Shown here piece after piece: positions 8,873 through 19,536 of a DNA stretch of 64,000 nt; position 1 is the stretch's first letter; each line of letters opens with the position of its first letter. The position numbers and the translations under genes are program-made. The notes beneath the pieces were generated by a model. That model did no database searches. It was not told the DNA's origin and saw nothing but the letters and a program-made list of their open reading frames with translations. This DNA comes from Nitrospirales bacterium (lineage in GTDB: Bacteria; Nitrospirota; Nitrospiria; Nitrospirales; UBA8639): assembly GCA_029261235.1 (NCBI GenBank), contig JAJDBS010000111.1:1-64000 (forward strand). The letters are read 5' to 3'.

Positions 8873-9247
8873 CTATTCAGCTAACATCGCTTGGAAATGT
8901 TCCTCAGTGTCTTCCCAAGCTTGAGGATGTGTCTTCGAGAGCCAGTCTTGAAGAAAAAGGCGCTGCTGTGCGGACAACATACTTTTGATTTGGTGGGTTC
9001 GCCCTTGAAGCGGTTGCAGAAAACCAACTTTTTTCACAGGGTCTAATGTGGCCGTCCGAACATACATATTGGTATACATCGTCGGCGTTTGCTCATCACC
9101 ACTGCCTTGAAGCCACACAGAAATATATTTATCCATCTGCAGACCGGAACTATCCAAGGCGGGATCAGTTTCGTGAAAGAGCTCATTTTCCGTTTGTTCT
9201 AATGGAATCGCATCTTCGGCTCGAAACAAGAAATTTCTATTCCACAT
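8873..9247 (-). CDS. Hypothetical protein
   Basis: A 124-residue soluble, acidic protein with no signal peptide or membrane segment. AAGGG lies about 11 bp before the ATG. The middle reads SVWLQGSGDEQTPTMYTNMYVRTATLDP and the C-terminal half looks helical (SAQQRLFLQDWLSKTHPQAW). I do not recognise the family. It stands alone 100 bp upstream of the monooxygenase operon and could be transcribed with it. Base and codon use resemble its neighbours. Confidence 0.7.
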   Translation of the reverse strand: MWNRNFLFRAEDAIPLEQTENELFHETDPALDSSGLQMDKYISVWLQGSGDEQTPTMYTNMYVRTATLDPVKKVGFLQPLQGRTHQIKSMLSAQQRLFLQDWLSKTHPQAWEDTEEHFQAMLAE

Positions 9248-9492
9248 AGCTCACAACCCTTCATTCACAACATGAACATGTATAGCCAGAGGATACTGTC
9301 AAGGGATTTAGAAGAAAGTCAAGGTAGCGTCAGAGTCTTTTCCGCATACCAATTTTGATATTTTCATTCACCATCCATTTGCGTTAGAATCGGAAAAATA
9401 CCATATTTTTGAAATCCCCCCTCCTGTTATGAGAAAATTCTAAAAAGAAACATGCCCACGTTCAATAGTCCCTATCTATGGAGGACCCATTC

Positions 9493-10149
9493 GTGAAGAC
9501 ACCATCCACGTACTTACGCTTATTTTCGTGCTTAGCTGGCGCACTCATCATGAGTGCTTGCCAAGGTAGTGGTCACACCATTAACTTTGATCCTCGAGCC
9601 CTAGCTTCCCCTTCCACCAACGTTGGAGTCCAGCCTGATAGTGACTTAACCATCCTCGTTCATCCATTCCTCGATGCCCGACCGAAGCAAGATCGACTTG
9701 GATCTCGAACACATTTGTGGGGGGGGGCGACCCATTTTAGCGCATGGAATGGCAAAATTAGCGAAGGCATGGCCAATCTGGCCATTGAATATCTGCAAGA
9801 TCGGCAATGGCGGGCCTCCAAGGGTTCCACTGACGAATCAATGGCTTCATCTAGCGATGTTACATTAACGGGAACAGTCTTATCGTTAAATGCCAACGCT
9901 AAAAGTGGGTTTGGCTTTACAGACATTGCTGTGGAGATGAAAGTCCGTTTTGAAGCCAAAAATATGGTTACTGGAAGCTCGGTGAGAATGGTTCTCGGAG
10001 CAAATGGCTCAGATACTGTTGCAATGTTTGCTCCGAAAGATGTCGATCGACTTATTAATCTTGTCGCAAAAGATTTATACAAACAATTGTTTCAAGATCT
10101 CATCGTAAAAGATAAAGCCTTCCACCTACGACAAGAGAATCAAACATAG
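9493..10149 (+). CDS. Putative lipoprotein
   Basis: The frame opens at an ATG at 9478, but a strong GGAGG (9480-9484) sits 8 bp before a GTG at 9493. That start gives the lipoprotein signal MKTPSTYLRLFSCLAGALIMSAC, with the lipobox LIMSAC placing the acylated cysteine near residue 23. The mature part (TILVHPFLDARPKQDRLGSRTHLWGG, VTLTGTVLSLNANAKSGFGFTD) resembles small outer-membrane-associated lipoproteins such as the YajG type, but the match is not certain. It is transcribed alone, 236 bp before the response regulator. Confidence 0.8.
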   Translation: MKTPSTYLRLFSCLAGALIMSACQGSGHTINFDPRALASPSTNVGVQPDSDLTILVHPFLDARPKQDRLGSRTHLWGGATHFSAWNGKISEGMANLAIEYLQDRQWRASKGSTDESMASSSDVTLTGTVLSLNANAKSGFGFTDIAVEMKVRFEAKNMVTGSSVRMVLGANGSDTVAMFAPKDVDRLINLVAKDLYKQLFQDLIVKDKAFHLRQENQT

Positions 10150-10385
10150 GATATGTTTGCAAGCCGCCTTGTCGACGGATATGGCAAAATCATAGGAATT
10201 CGACAATGAAGGCCGGATTCACACATCACAGAACTGGAGGTGTCATTTTTAAGATAACGTCTCAGCCTTAAATAGAATCAGTCTTTTCCGACTTTTCCGG
10301 AATGCGCATACGTTCCACTCTTTCGAATGACTTTTTATTTTTTTTCTGTCTTCATGGAGCGCTACAACTGGAAAAGGAGTGATGA

Positions 10386-11387
10386 ATGAATCAAGAAACT
10401 GGTGAACCTTCGGTTTCTCAAGCCAATATTCTCATCGTTGAGGATGAGCAAGGCCCACGAGAGGCCTTAAAAATGATCCTTTCCCCCTATTTCAACCTCT
10501 ATACGGTTGATCGCGCAGAAGTCGCTGAGCAAATTCTTGCAACACATCCTATCGATTTAGTCACCCTAGACTTAAAGCTCCCGGATCAACCGGGTACGGA
10601 TCTTCTTGCGACAATTCGTGCAAAGGGCCACGATGTTGATGTCGTGATCATTACGGGCTATGGCTCCTTGCAGTCAGCCATTGATGCTATTCGTCATGGT
10701 GTGGCAGCCTATATCCTCAAACCGTTTAACGTGTCCGAGTTATTGGACGTCATTAAAAAGACACTTGAGAGGCGCAAACGGTTTACTTCGCTACAAGACG
10801 CACTGCAGGCATTAGGTAATCTTTGGACCGCAGGCACTGATGTGCAAACGGCTCTCGCCAATATTGAAACGCTCTTAGGTGCGAAGAACCCTGAACTCGT
10901 CCAGCATGCCAGCCGAGTCAACTTTTATGCCTCCTTGCTCACTGAACATCTCCAATTCACACAAGAGGATCGAGAAGCCATCCAGCTTGGGGCGTATTTA
11001 CACGACATTGGGAAGATCGGCATTCATGATCGACTCATCGCCGGTCAGCATTCGCTCTCTAATCAGGACCAAGAGTTGATGAAATGCCATGCCACAATCG
11101 GCGCACAATTCATCCATAATATTCCCTTTCATCCTTCTGTCGAACAGATTATTCGTTGTCATCACGAACGATTCGATGGATCGGGGTTTCCCGAAGGATT
11201 AGCTGGTGAGCACATCCCCTTACCAGCCAGAATTGTCGGCCTCGCCGATCTTTTTGACAACTACGTAACCGGTCAGGGCACAGACAAAGCCATGCCAGTT
11301 CCAGAAGCACGTGAGCATATTCGGCAGGATGCAGGAAAAATTCTCGACCCAGAATTGGCCGACCTCTTTGCCAATATCGTCTGGTAG
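10386..11387 (+). CDS. Response regulator with HD-GYP-type output domain
   Basis: Residues about 13-130 are a CheY-like receiver (ILIVEDE acidic pair, phospho-acceptor in LVTLDLKLPD near residue 60, lysine in YILKPFN). Residues about 160-330 are an HD-GYP phosphodiesterase domain: HASRVNFYASLL, YLHDIGKIGIHDRL with the HD metal ligands, HATIGAQFI, and HHERFDGSGFP. The last motif has GFP in place of GYP. Such proteins usually degrade cyclic di-GMP on phosphorylation. AAGGAG lies 6 bp before the ATG. The hybrid kinase that follows by 54 bp is the likely partner. Confidence 0.93.
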   Translation: MNQETGEPSVSQANILIVEDEQGPREALKMILSPYFNLYTVDRAEVAEQILATHPIDLVTLDLKLPDQPGTDLLATIRAKGHDVDVVIITGYGSLQSAIDAIRHGVAAYILKPFNVSELLDVIKKTLERRKRFTSLQDALQALGNLWTAGTDVQTALANIETLLGAKNPELVQHASRVNFYASLLTEHLQFTQEDREAIQLGAYLHDIGKIGIHDRLIAGQHSLSNQDQELMKCHATIGAQFIHNIPFHPSVEQIIRCHHERFDGSGFPEGLAGEHIPLPARIVGLADLFDNYVTGQGTDKAMPVPEAREHIRQDAGKILDPELADLFANIVW

Positions 11388-11441
11388 AAATCTCGTCAAC
11401 AACACGCGAAGAAAGAGAGTCAGCACGGACTCATCACGATC

Positions 11442-13817
11442 ATGAACAACACGATCCCGCCTATGACTGAATTGCCCCAACCTCATTCGACCGAAAAATG
11501 GGAGCAAGCATTTGACGCGCTCACTGATCACGTCATGATTTTGGATCACTCTGGAAGCATCATTTGGGCCAATCGAGCCATACGAGATCTGATTGAACCT
11601 CACGTCGGCTCAATCGTCGGACATCACTACCGGCTTCCTTATTACGGAACCGTCCTTCCTAAAAGCCCCCCACCCTGGGAAACGGTTTTAGCCGGCGCGC
11701 TCTCGGCAGTTGTCGAAACATCCTTTCCAGCCATGCCTGGTTCTTTCTTGGTGTCTTGCTATCCTCTCTTGGATGCGCAGGGCACACAATGGGGTGCCAT
11801 CTCGGTGGTGAAAGACATTACCGATCGCAAGCGAATCGAAGAAGCCTTGCGGAAAATTGCACAGAACGATCCGGCTCCAGGCAGCATGGCCTTTTTACGA
11901 ACGTTGGTCAAAGACTTATGCCACGCGCTCAATGTCCCATATGCCATCTTGGCTGACCTTGAGGACTCCACTCAACCACAGGCTCAGACCGTGGCAATTT
12001 CAGCCAACGGAGCCTATGTAGAAAATTTCGTATGGACGCCACCTGCCGTCCTCTTTGAAGATTTATTACATGTCAAAGGTTGTGCATGGAATACTATTTC
12101 ATGTCCACTGTTTCCCTCCACGTCTGCACTGTCATCATGGCAGGTCACGAGTTACATGGGCACGGCTCTTCGCGGACAGGCAGGAACAATTATTGGACTG
12201 TTGTTAGTCCTGAGCCCGGAACCGATAGCCAATCCACATGTCGCAAAATCCATTGTCCAATTATTTGCGGCGAGAGCGGCAAGCGAACTCCAACGAAAGA
12301 AAAGCGAAGAGGCCTTACGAGACAGTGAACAGCGGTATCGAGCGATCATGGAAAATGCCTATGATCTCATCATTGAAATCAGCCAGAAGGGCGAATGTCA
12401 CTACACCAGCCCAAACTGTCAGGCTGTGTTGGGGTACGAATCAGCAGACTTGTTAGGAAAAAACTTTTTTGACTTTGTGCATCCAGAAGAACGGTTGTCA
12501 TTGACGGAGTCATTTCACATACAAATTGGATCGCTTCAAGAAAACGATATGGTGTGTCGTGTACAAACCAAGTACGGAGAATGGCGATGGTTTGAAAGTC
12601 ATATTCATCCGTTTCGGACAAGTGTCGGAACGGTCAAGGGTGTCATCGTGGCACGCGACATTACAGAACAACGGCAAGTCGAAGAAGAGCGTGTCAGGGC
12701 AACCAAACTTGAATCGGTAGGGATTTTGGCCGGAGGCATCGCCCATGATTTCAACAACATTCTCACGTCGGTTTTTGCCAATATTGGTTTAGCAAAAATG
12801 ATCGCAGCCAAGAATGCTTCAACAAATATATCCGTCATCGAGCGCTTGAGTGCAGCAGAGAAAGCCTGCCTGAGGGCTCGTGATCTCACTAAGCAACTCT
12901 TGACATTTGCCAAGGGCGGCGCCCCAGTGAAAAGCACGACATCGATCGCTTCCATCATCAGCGATACGGTGGAATTTGCCTTACGCGGATCGAGTGTGCG
13001 TTGTCACCTGCATATACCAGATCACCTGTGGACCGTCGTCGTCGATGAAGGCCAAATCAGTCAGGTCTTACAAAATCTTGTGATCAATGCCGAGCAAGCC
13101 ATGCCGGAAGGTGGAGAAATTTCAGTCAACGTTGGAAATATATCAATCCCCACTCCTTCAGATCTTCCTCTCAAGCATGGGAACTACGTTCGAGTGACGG
13201 TGACCGATCAAGGCATTGGGATCCCTCTTGAGCATCTCTCGAAAATTTTCGACCCCTATTTCACGACAAAACAAAGAGGCAGTGGGCTAGGACTCGCCAC
13301 CACCTATTCCATTATCAAGCGACACGAAGGACACATTTCTGTTTCTTCTTCTCTTGGGAAAGGCACATCGTTCACATTGTATCTTCCGGCCTCATCAATG
13401 AAGATGGCCATACAAGACGACACGCCACATGATCTTATTCGTGGAAACGGTCGAATTCTCGTCATGGACGACGAAGAAGAAATCCAAGACATCTTAGGCA
13501 AGATGCTCCAACATCTTGGATTTGACGTAGATTTTGCGAGTGAAGGAGAGAAAGCACTGAGCCAGTATACGCATGCTTTTCAACAAGGAGATCCCTATGT
13601 CGCGACGATTCTGGATCTGACGATTCCTGGCGGGATGGGAGGGAAGGAAACGCTTCAACAAATCAAGGCGTTGCATCCCAAAGCTACAGTCATTGTCTCA
13701 AGTGGCTATTCAAATGATCCTGTGATGGCTCGTTTTCAGAAATTTGGGTTTTCTGGTGTCATTGCTAAACCGTATAATCTTTTGGATCTCTCCAAAGTCC
13801 TGAGTCAAATCGTCTAG
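11442..13817 (+). CDS. Hybrid sensor histidine kinase (PAS-GAF-like-PAS-HisKA-HATPase-REC)
   Basis: The 791-residue protein is cytoplasmic: no membrane segment is seen. In order: PAS near 18-130 (FDALTDHVMILDHSGSIIWAN), a GAF-like region near 145-285, a second PAS near 295-415 (YTSPNCQAVLGYESADLLGK), HisKA with phospho-histidine in GGIAHDFNN near 434, HATPase (NLVINAEQAM, VTDQGIGIP, GSGLGLATTYSI), and a C-terminal receiver with acceptor aspartate in ILDLTIPGG near 725. It should autophosphorylate on a soluble signal and pass phosphate to its own receiver or to the HD-GYP regulator upstream. The gene ends 20 bp from the convergent mtnA. Confidence 0.94.
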   Translation: MNNTIPPMTELPQPHSTEKWEQAFDALTDHVMILDHSGSIIWANRAIRDLIEPHVGSIVGHHYRLPYYGTVLPKSPPPWETVLAGALSAVVETSFPAMPGSFLVSCYPLLDAQGTQWGAISVVKDITDRKRIEEALRKIAQNDPAPGSMAFLRTLVKDLCHALNVPYAILADLEDSTQPQAQTVAISANGAYVENFVWTPPAVLFEDLLHVKGCAWNTISCPLFPSTSALSSWQVTSYMGTALRGQAGTIIGLLLVLSPEPIANPHVAKSIVQLFAARAASELQRKKSEEALRDSEQRYRAIMENAYDLIIEISQKGECHYTSPNCQAVLGYESADLLGKNFFDFVHPEERLSLTESFHIQIGSLQENDMVCRVQTKYGEWRWFESHIHPFRTSVGTVKGVIVARDITEQRQVEEERVRATKLESVGILAGGIAHDFNNILTSVFANIGLAKMIAAKNASTNISVIERLSAAEKACLRARDLTKQLLTFAKGGAPVKSTTSIASIISDTVEFALRGSSVRCHLHIPDHLWTVVVDEGQISQVLQNLVINAEQAMPEGGEISVNVGNISIPTPSDLPLKHGNYVRVTVTDQGIGIPLEHLSKIFDPYFTTKQRGSGLGLATTYSIIKRHEGHISVSSSLGKGTSFTLYLPASSMKMAIQDDTPHDLIRGNGRILVMDDEEEIQDILGKMLQHLGFDVDFASEGEKALSQYTHAFQQGDPYVATILDLTIPGGMGGKETLQQIKALHPKATVIVSSGYSNDPVMARFQKFGFSGVIAKPYNLLDLSKVLSQIV

Positions 13818-13837
13818 CTATTTTCAGTCTTCAGGTT

Positions 13838-14869
13838 TCACACTGCGAGCGTTGTGACCAATTCGTTCGGAGAGAGAATTCCTCGTTCGGTGATAATACC
13901 CTCGATTAAATTTGCTGGCGTGACATCAAACGCTGGATTCCAGACAGCAACTCCACTTGGAGCAATCACTCGACTCCCATGCACCCGTGTGACCTCCGAA
14001 GGATTGCGTTCCTCTATAGGAATCCCTTCTCCAGTCGAGGTGTTCAAATCAATAGTCGAAACAGGGGCAGCCACATAAAACGGAATACCATGGGCTCTGG
14101 CCAAGACCGCAACCGAATACGTCCCGATTTTATTCGCCACATCACCATTCGCGGCGATGCGATCGGCACCAACCACGCAACATTGAATCCCCTTCTTCTG
14201 CATTAATGCGCCGGCCATACTATCCGTAATCAACGTCACAGGAATGCCATCTTGTTGCAGTTCCCACGCCGTTAACCGTGCTCCCTGGAGGACAGGGCGA
14301 GTTTCATCGGCAAACACTCTTAGGCGTTTGCCCTCTTCCCAGGCAGCTCTCACCACACCTAAAGCCGTCCCATAGCCCGCTGTGGCTAACGCCCCAGCAT
14401 TACAATGCGTAAGAATATTATCGCCATCCTGAATGATCGCTGCACCGTATTTCCCTAGAGTCTGATTCACCCGAACATCTTGTTCAAGGATCGCCAACGC
14501 TTCTTTCAATAACATGTCTTGATATTCCTGTACATCATGATTGGCAGAACCTGTCAACACGCGCTTCATACGATCCACAGCCCAGAAAAGATTCACGGCT
14601 GTCGGCCGTGTTGCTGAAAGAACGGCATACACGGCATCCAGATGGCGATGAAAACCATCGACGTCCTGTTGTCGATATTGTTGCGCACCTAAGGCAATCC
14701 CTAGCGCAGCCGTGACACCAATCGCTGGTGCGCCGCGAACCTTCAGCTCCCGAATCGCCTCAGCGACTTCGGTATAATCGGTACATTCAAGGAAACGAAC
14801 GTCCCCAGGTAACACACTCTGATCCAAGATACGAACGTGACCATCTCTCCATTCAACTGTGGGCACCAT
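13838..14869 (-). CDS. mtnA: S-methyl-5-thioribose-1-phosphate isomerase
   Basis: A 343-residue MtnA/eIF2B-alpha-like isomerase: [19 protein letters not shown] near the N-terminus, [35 protein letters not shown] (with the catalytic cysteine), [20 protein letters not shown], and [13 protein letters not shown] at the end. It converts 5-methylthioribose-1-phosphate to 5-methylthioribulose-1-phosphate in methionine salvage. The frame opens six codons upstream with TTG; the ATG at 14869 is preceded by AAAGG at 8 bp and is preferred. No other salvage gene is adjacent. Confidence 0.95.
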   Translation of the reverse strand: MVPTVEWRDGHVRILDQSVLPGDVRFLECTDYTEVAEAIRELKVRGAPAIGVTAALGIALGAQQYRQQDVDGFHRHLDAVYAVLSATRPTAVNLFWAVDRMKRVLTGSANHDVQEYQDMLLKEALAILEQDVRVNQTLGKYGAAIIQDGDNILTHCNAGALATAGYGTALGVVRAAWEEGKRLRVFADETRPVLQGARLTAWELQQDGIPVTLITDSMAGALMQKKGIQCCVVGADRIAANGDVANKIGTYSVAVLARAHGIPFYVAAPVSTIDLNTSTGEGIPIEERNPSEVTRVHGSRVIAPSGVAVWNPAFDVTPANLIEGIITERGILSPNELVTTLAV

Positions 14870-14942
14870 GTTATGAACCTTTCGCAAACTCTAGAGGTGT
14901 TGACTGATATTTCGCTTCTTCAATGATGTGTGTTGAATGTCG

Positions 14943-17900
14943 TTACGGTGTTATCGATTTCTGCTCTTGATTCATTCTCGCCGGATCGCTCAGTCTACGA
15001 TCCGTTTTCTTTGGCAAAGGCAATTCGACCGTATTAGGGTCTTTCTTCAGATTATCAGCAGACTGACCCACGATATTTCTCAACACATCAAAAGCAAATT
15101 GTGCAAGCCCAGTCAAGCCATTCACAAAAGATTCTTTGGGCAGATAGACAACTTTTGGCTCCTTTAACGGCCCAATGACGTTAAACATCGCCGTCGCAAT
15201 GCCTTTCCGTTCTCCAGCAAATATGGTTCCGAAGAGCGGAATGGCTTTCAACGCATCAGAATACGCACCAAATGGACTCACTGCCACCACACCTTCTAAA
15301 TGATCTCGCCTGAAATCATACATTCCCGCAGCAGTCGAATTCATCACAGGACTCCGCAATTGAAAATCTTTTGTTGAAAACATGCCTTTCTCAATCTTTA
15401 CGGTTCCATTAACCGTTTCGTAGGGAAATCCAGTTTTTTCAAAACTGACCTTTCCTCGAAGAACACTTGGAAGGTTCAGAATTCTCAGAATTTTGGGGAA
15501 CACCGTTCCCTTTCGAATATAGCCATTGCGCAAAGAGAGCTCGACCCCGCCCTCTAATGTCGGAATGATTCCTCTTGCATCACGTCCATGCCCCTGAATC
15601 TTTCCACGTATATCTAATTGCCCTGAAATCAATCGACGTTCATCACCTAACACCATTAACGTTTTTTCAAATGGTAGGTTATTCCCCTCAAAAGAAACGC
15701 GCATGGCAGCCGGCTTACCTGGGGGAAGATGCACGAAGACTCGACCTTTGACATTCCCATGTTTTTCAACCGACGTTTGAATTTTATCAATGGAGACAAG
15801 ATTGTCATGAATATTCAACTCGGCAGATAATTTTTTCCCAGAAAATTCCTTAAACCGAGGGCGTTCAATGAATAGAGAACCTTCGAGCTGGCCATGACGT
15901 GAAAGCCATTCAACACCATCGCGGATGACAGATCGTTCATTGTCGGGTATGAATAAATCAAGATCGAATTGCGGAGAATTCCACAGCATACTCACCTGAG
16001 GAGATGAATTCCATTGCTTCACAAATCCGGTCACGACAGCCTGACTGTCTTTGACATGAAATTCCAGCCGCTTAAGATCAAGTAATTCGTCATCAATGCG
16101 TAATCGAAAAAAGACATTTTCTATCCGTTCTGAAATGTCTGCAAGAGAAATCACTCCGTCGGTTAATGCCACCCAGCCTTTCATCTTCCATTTTTTCCAG
16201 TCTCCTCCAACACCCTTTCCACCTAGTTGAATGTCTAACATTCCTGATTCAATGGCATCATCAAACATCCGGATTTTTTCAGGGAGAAGACCGATGGAAA
16301 TGGGGCCAGAGTCAAATCGACCTTGCCAGCTCAATGTTGGACGAAATCGCACCATCCCTTCACCACGCAAACGGAGTGGCAACATGGCCAATTCGATTCG
16401 TTTCAACCGCAACGTTCCACCAGATTGAACCTGGCCATCAAAATCTAACATTCCCGCTTGTCCCACTTCTTTTTGTACAACAGATGGGATCAACAACATC
16501 GCCTCTGTGCCATCGATAGTCCCCTTGAGATGAAGACGACTCAACGGACCTCGCATAGTCACTGAAGCATGAAGTGGACCGGTAATCTGAAGACCAGAAT
16601 CAGTGGCGCTCTGCTCCGAATGCGCGAGAACGTCCTGGCCATCAAACCCCGCAGTGACACTCAAGGGCTCCAATCGGATTTGGTCTTGATGGATAATTGT
16701 TCCGCTCATCGTTAAGGGATACGCACCCACCTCTCCTTGAATCCCATCTAAGACAGTGCTATCTGGTGAGAATTGAATCTTCCCACGAGCACGAGACAGG
16801 GCATGAGGGAATCCAGGAATACTCAACTCAACATTCGTTGGCTCATAATCTCCTTCTTGAAAGGCCAAACCCTGTTCATCAAATAACCCTCCTGAAAATC
16901 GTAATCGCAGCATGCCTCCGCCCTGCGAGACATCCCACGCTGATATGCCAGGGTGGTCAGAAGATTGCCCTCCTACATGGTTGAGAAACTCCCAAACTTT
17001 CTTAGCCGGAACATCCCCCTGCACTTCCACATCTGCCCAAGGACCAGCCTCTTTAAAAAGAACGACACCTTGCACCACATCAACAGGAACGTCATCGTAC
17101 AGACCACGGGCTTCTGAGACATGAATGCGATCAGGTTCAATCACGATCGTGCCTTGAACCTGATCAACTGTCGGCCATTCCGCCATGGACAAAAAACCAT
17201 TATTCACTCGAAACGTGCCTGCGACCGAGGTACCAACATCGGTACGGGTTGAACTCGTGACTCGCGCTTCCAGAACCTCGACGTCTCCACCCCATGTACC
17301 CTCTTCCCACAAATCAGTCGCGGCAGCGGGAATCCAAGCTTGAGGTATGGCCTTTCGTATCATTTCAAGATTAAGGTTAGAAGATCGCAAGGCGAGTGAC
17401 GTCATCTGATGCCCATCCTCAAGACCTTCGATATTGGCATTCCCAGCAAGCGAAATTGCAGGATTCGTCAGGGCAATGTCCGACAAATGGAGCTGAGAGG
17501 TCTTTCCCTTTTTGACCCACTTCAACTGAGAATCAACCTTGAGCCTTCCAGGAAATTGCGAAAGCACGTTCTCATACGAACCAAATTCAGCGAATTGATT
17601 CAGCGCGATGTTATCGGCTTGCATGTTTCCTGAAAATGTCATCTGCTCAAACTCAACATGCTGGCTCTCCGAAGAAGACAACGGGAGAGTTGATGTTGCC
17701 TCAAATATCCCAGATAATCGAAAAAACGCAGAATCTTGAATTTGCCGAAGCTTTCCAGACAGTGTCAGATTGGACTGAAGGGACACATCCTCATAGGAGG
17801 TTTCTGATAAAAATGCCACATCGTCTAACACCACGCCTCTCACGCTATCAGAGGGCGTTTCGTCAATCACGATTATTTTACCGTTCGTGATTTCAAGTCT

Positions 17901-18365
17901 GCCCAGCACCAAGAACGAACCGAGAAATGACAACGACGAATCATGAGTCGAGTGACCCAGAAACCTCCAGGCCCCTGACGTATCACGACGAACCTCTATT
18001 TCCGGATGGTCAAGAATGAATTCCCTCACCACGAGCTTCTTCTGTAAGAGCTGCCCAATACCTAATTCTAAACTCATGGAATTGGCACGAAACACCGCGT
18101 GAGAATCAGGTTGATCCTTGACCGTAATATCGGTAGCAAGAAAGTGCGGAGATGGGAACAACGCAAACGATGTGCGACCGACTTGCACATGCGTGCCAAA
18201 CGTCTGTTGAATATGCTTCAGCACAAGGTTCTGGACATAATCAGGGCTCAAAAACCAGGGCAGAATAATTAACAAGGCCGCAAAGACAAAAGCGCCAAGT
18301 CCGCCCCATAGTATGATTTTTTTGCCAGCAGCGCGCACGTCAATTATTCCTCTGAAGAATGGCAA
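14943..18365 (-). CDS. AsmA/YhdP-family giant envelope protein
   Basis: At 1140 residues this matches large AsmA-like proteins. A single N-terminal membrane helix (LWGGLGAFVFAALLIILPWF) is followed by the AsmA N-terminal segment (YVQNLVLKHIQQTFGTHVQVG, FALFPSPHFLATDITV). A long beta-rich repetitive body follows, then the AsmA-like C-terminal region (TLEGGVELSLRNGYIRKGT, NSTAAGMYDFRRDHLEG, FGTIFAGERKGIATAMFNVIGP). Proteins of this class span the periplasm as grooves thought to carry phospholipids between membranes. The first start is a TTG without a good ribosome binding site; a GTG nine codons later is an alternative. Monocistronic. Confidence 0.9.
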   Translation of the reverse strand: MPFFRGIIDVRAAGKKIILWGGLGAFVFAALLIILPWFLSPDYVQNLVLKHIQQTFGTHVQVGRTSFALFPSPHFLATDITVKDQPDSHAVFRANSMSLELGIGQLLQKKLVVREFILDHPEIEVRRDTSGAWRFLGHSTHDSSLSFLGSFLVLGRLEITNGKIIVIDETPSDSVRGVVLDDVAFLSETSYEDVSLQSNLTLSGKLRQIQDSAFFRLSGIFEATSTLPLSSSESQHVEFEQMTFSGNMQADNIALNQFAEFGSYENVLSQFPGRLKVDSQLKWVKKGKTSQLHLSDIALTNPAISLAGNANIEGLEDGHQMTSLALRSSNLNLEMIRKAIPQAWIPAAATDLWEEGTWGGDVEVLEARVTSSTRTDVGTSVAGTFRVNNGFLSMAEWPTVDQVQGTIVIEPDRIHVSEARGLYDDVPVDVVQGVVLFKEAGPWADVEVQGDVPAKKVWEFLNHVGGQSSDHPGISAWDVSQGGGMLRLRFSGGLFDEQGLAFQEGDYEPTNVELSIPGFPHALSRARGKIQFSPDSTVLDGIQGEVGAYPLTMSGTIIHQDQIRLEPLSVTAGFDGQDVLAHSEQSATDSGLQITGPLHASVTMRGPLSRLHLKGTIDGTEAMLLIPSVVQKEVGQAGMLDFDGQVQSGGTLRLKRIELAMLPLRLRGEGMVRFRPTLSWQGRFDSGPISIGLLPEKIRMFDDAIESGMLDIQLGGKGVGGDWKKWKMKGWVALTDGVISLADISERIENVFFRLRIDDELLDLKRLEFHVKDSQAVVTGFVKQWNSSPQVSMLWNSPQFDLDLFIPDNERSVIRDGVEWLSRHGQLEGSLFIERPRFKEFSGKKLSAELNIHDNLVSIDKIQTSVEKHGNVKGRVFVHLPPGKPAAMRVSFEGNNLPFEKTLMVLGDERRLISGQLDIRGKIQGHGRDARGIIPTLEGGVELSLRNGYIRKGTVFPKILRILNLPSVLRGKVSFEKTGFPYETVNGTVKIEKGMFSTKDFQLRSPVMNSTAAGMYDFRRDHLEGVVAVSPFGAYSDALKAIPLFGTIFAGERKGIATAMFNVIGPLKEPKVVYLPKESFVNGLTGLAQFAFDVLRNIVGQSADNLKKDPNTVELPLPKKTDRRLSDPARMNQEQKSITP

Positions 18366-18563
18366 AAAAGCATGATCATCTGTCAGTGATGCGAAAGCGG
18401 CAAGAATGCTCCCAACATAAACATGTTACTAGAATTGAGGAGAAATGTAAGAAGGTGGGCTAGAATATAATTTCAAAAAACCGCCAAGGGACATTGTACA
18501 AATAGATGGATCTACAATAACGGAGAGAATAGGGAACAAGCCATTATCGCGCAAAAACCTTTC

Positions 18564-19529
18564 TTGACCCTTTCTATAAATGTACGATATTCTCCAACGT
18601 CTTACAGCAAAATCCCAGACCAATTATTGAGTACGCATTCTTTTCCGCCAGTCACCAATTATACCCCATTTGCCTTGAAGCCATATCACACATTCCTCAC
18701 ACGACTCCAGGTCTCATCACTTCTCAAGTTGTATGATGTCCCTCATCCTGATAATCCTGAAAAGTTATTGGCAGGATATGATAAGGCCCATGCTCATCGC
18801 ACGGCCCGCTTGTGTGTGCCCGTCGCATCAGAACTCGGGCATCCACTCCCACGACTCAAGCAATTTGAAACCGCCTGTTTACTCCATGATATGGGGCGAG
18901 CTGGACTTGATGCGAAGTTGTTCGGAAAAATCTGGTCCTGGGCCAAGCAAGAAGGCATTCCAACTCGACCACGTGAATGGAGAGCCAAGCATCCCGAGAC
19001 GCCTTATGGGCAAGAAGCACAAACCTTTATGGCGCGATATAAAAGCGAACTCCACAACCAAGGGATGAAACTCACCCCAGCGGTTAAAGACCACATTGCG
19101 ATGCGATTAGGGTTTGCTCGCCGCCTCAAAAAATGTCTCCGTCCAGTCAAGACCACTTTGCACATTCTTGAAATAGAATGGGCACCCTGGATGGAACGAA
19201 TTATGCTGTATTATTATTACCCAGAAAAATTAGACACCGCACCAGACTGGACGCATCAACTCGGAGAAATTCTCGTGGCCTGCGAACAACTCGAAGCCTA
19301 TAGTAACCACCGCCGTGGGAAGGATTATTACGCACGTTCCGAAGAAAGCTTTCAAGCCGCGTTCACCTATCTTCGACAACTCACCAAACAAAAAATTGTC
19401 AGCCCAGAGGTGTTCCGCACAATTTGTCGTTTGACTCGTGAAGGTTGTTTCACGTCAATCCTCCGACAAGCGCGTGGGGGGAAATTATCCCGAGCCGAGC
19501 AACAGTTCCTCACCACAGTTTCAGTCTAG
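18564..19529 (+). CDS. HD-domain protein (predicted phosphohydrolase)
   Basis: The 321-residue frame contains an HD-domain pattern: AHAHRTARLCVPVASELGH near residue 75, FETACLLHDMGRAGLD near 105, and a distal EQLEAYSNHRRGKD segment. HD domains are metal-dependent phosphohydrolases; the substrate is not predictable. The N-terminus is uncertain: the frame opens with TTG at 18564, no ATG occurs before the HD motif, and downstream TTG codons are equally possible. It is followed after 7 bp by the YjbQ gene, so the two are co-transcribed. Confidence 0.78.
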   Translation: MTLSINVRYSPTSYSKIPDQLLSTHSFPPVTNYTPFALKPYHTFLTRLQVSSLLKLYDVPHPDNPEKLLAGYDKAHAHRTARLCVPVASELGHPLPRLKQFETACLLHDMGRAGLDAKLFGKIWSWAKQEGIPTRPREWRAKHPETPYGQEAQTFMARYKSELHNQGMKLTPAVKDHIAMRLGFARRLKKCLRPVKTTLHILEIEWAPWMERIMLYYYYPEKLDTAPDWTHQLGEILVACEQLEAYSNHRRGKDYYARSEESFQAAFTYLRQLTKQKIVSPEVFRTICRLTREGCFTSILRQARGGKLSRAEQQFLTTVSV

Positions 19530-19536
19530 GCGATCC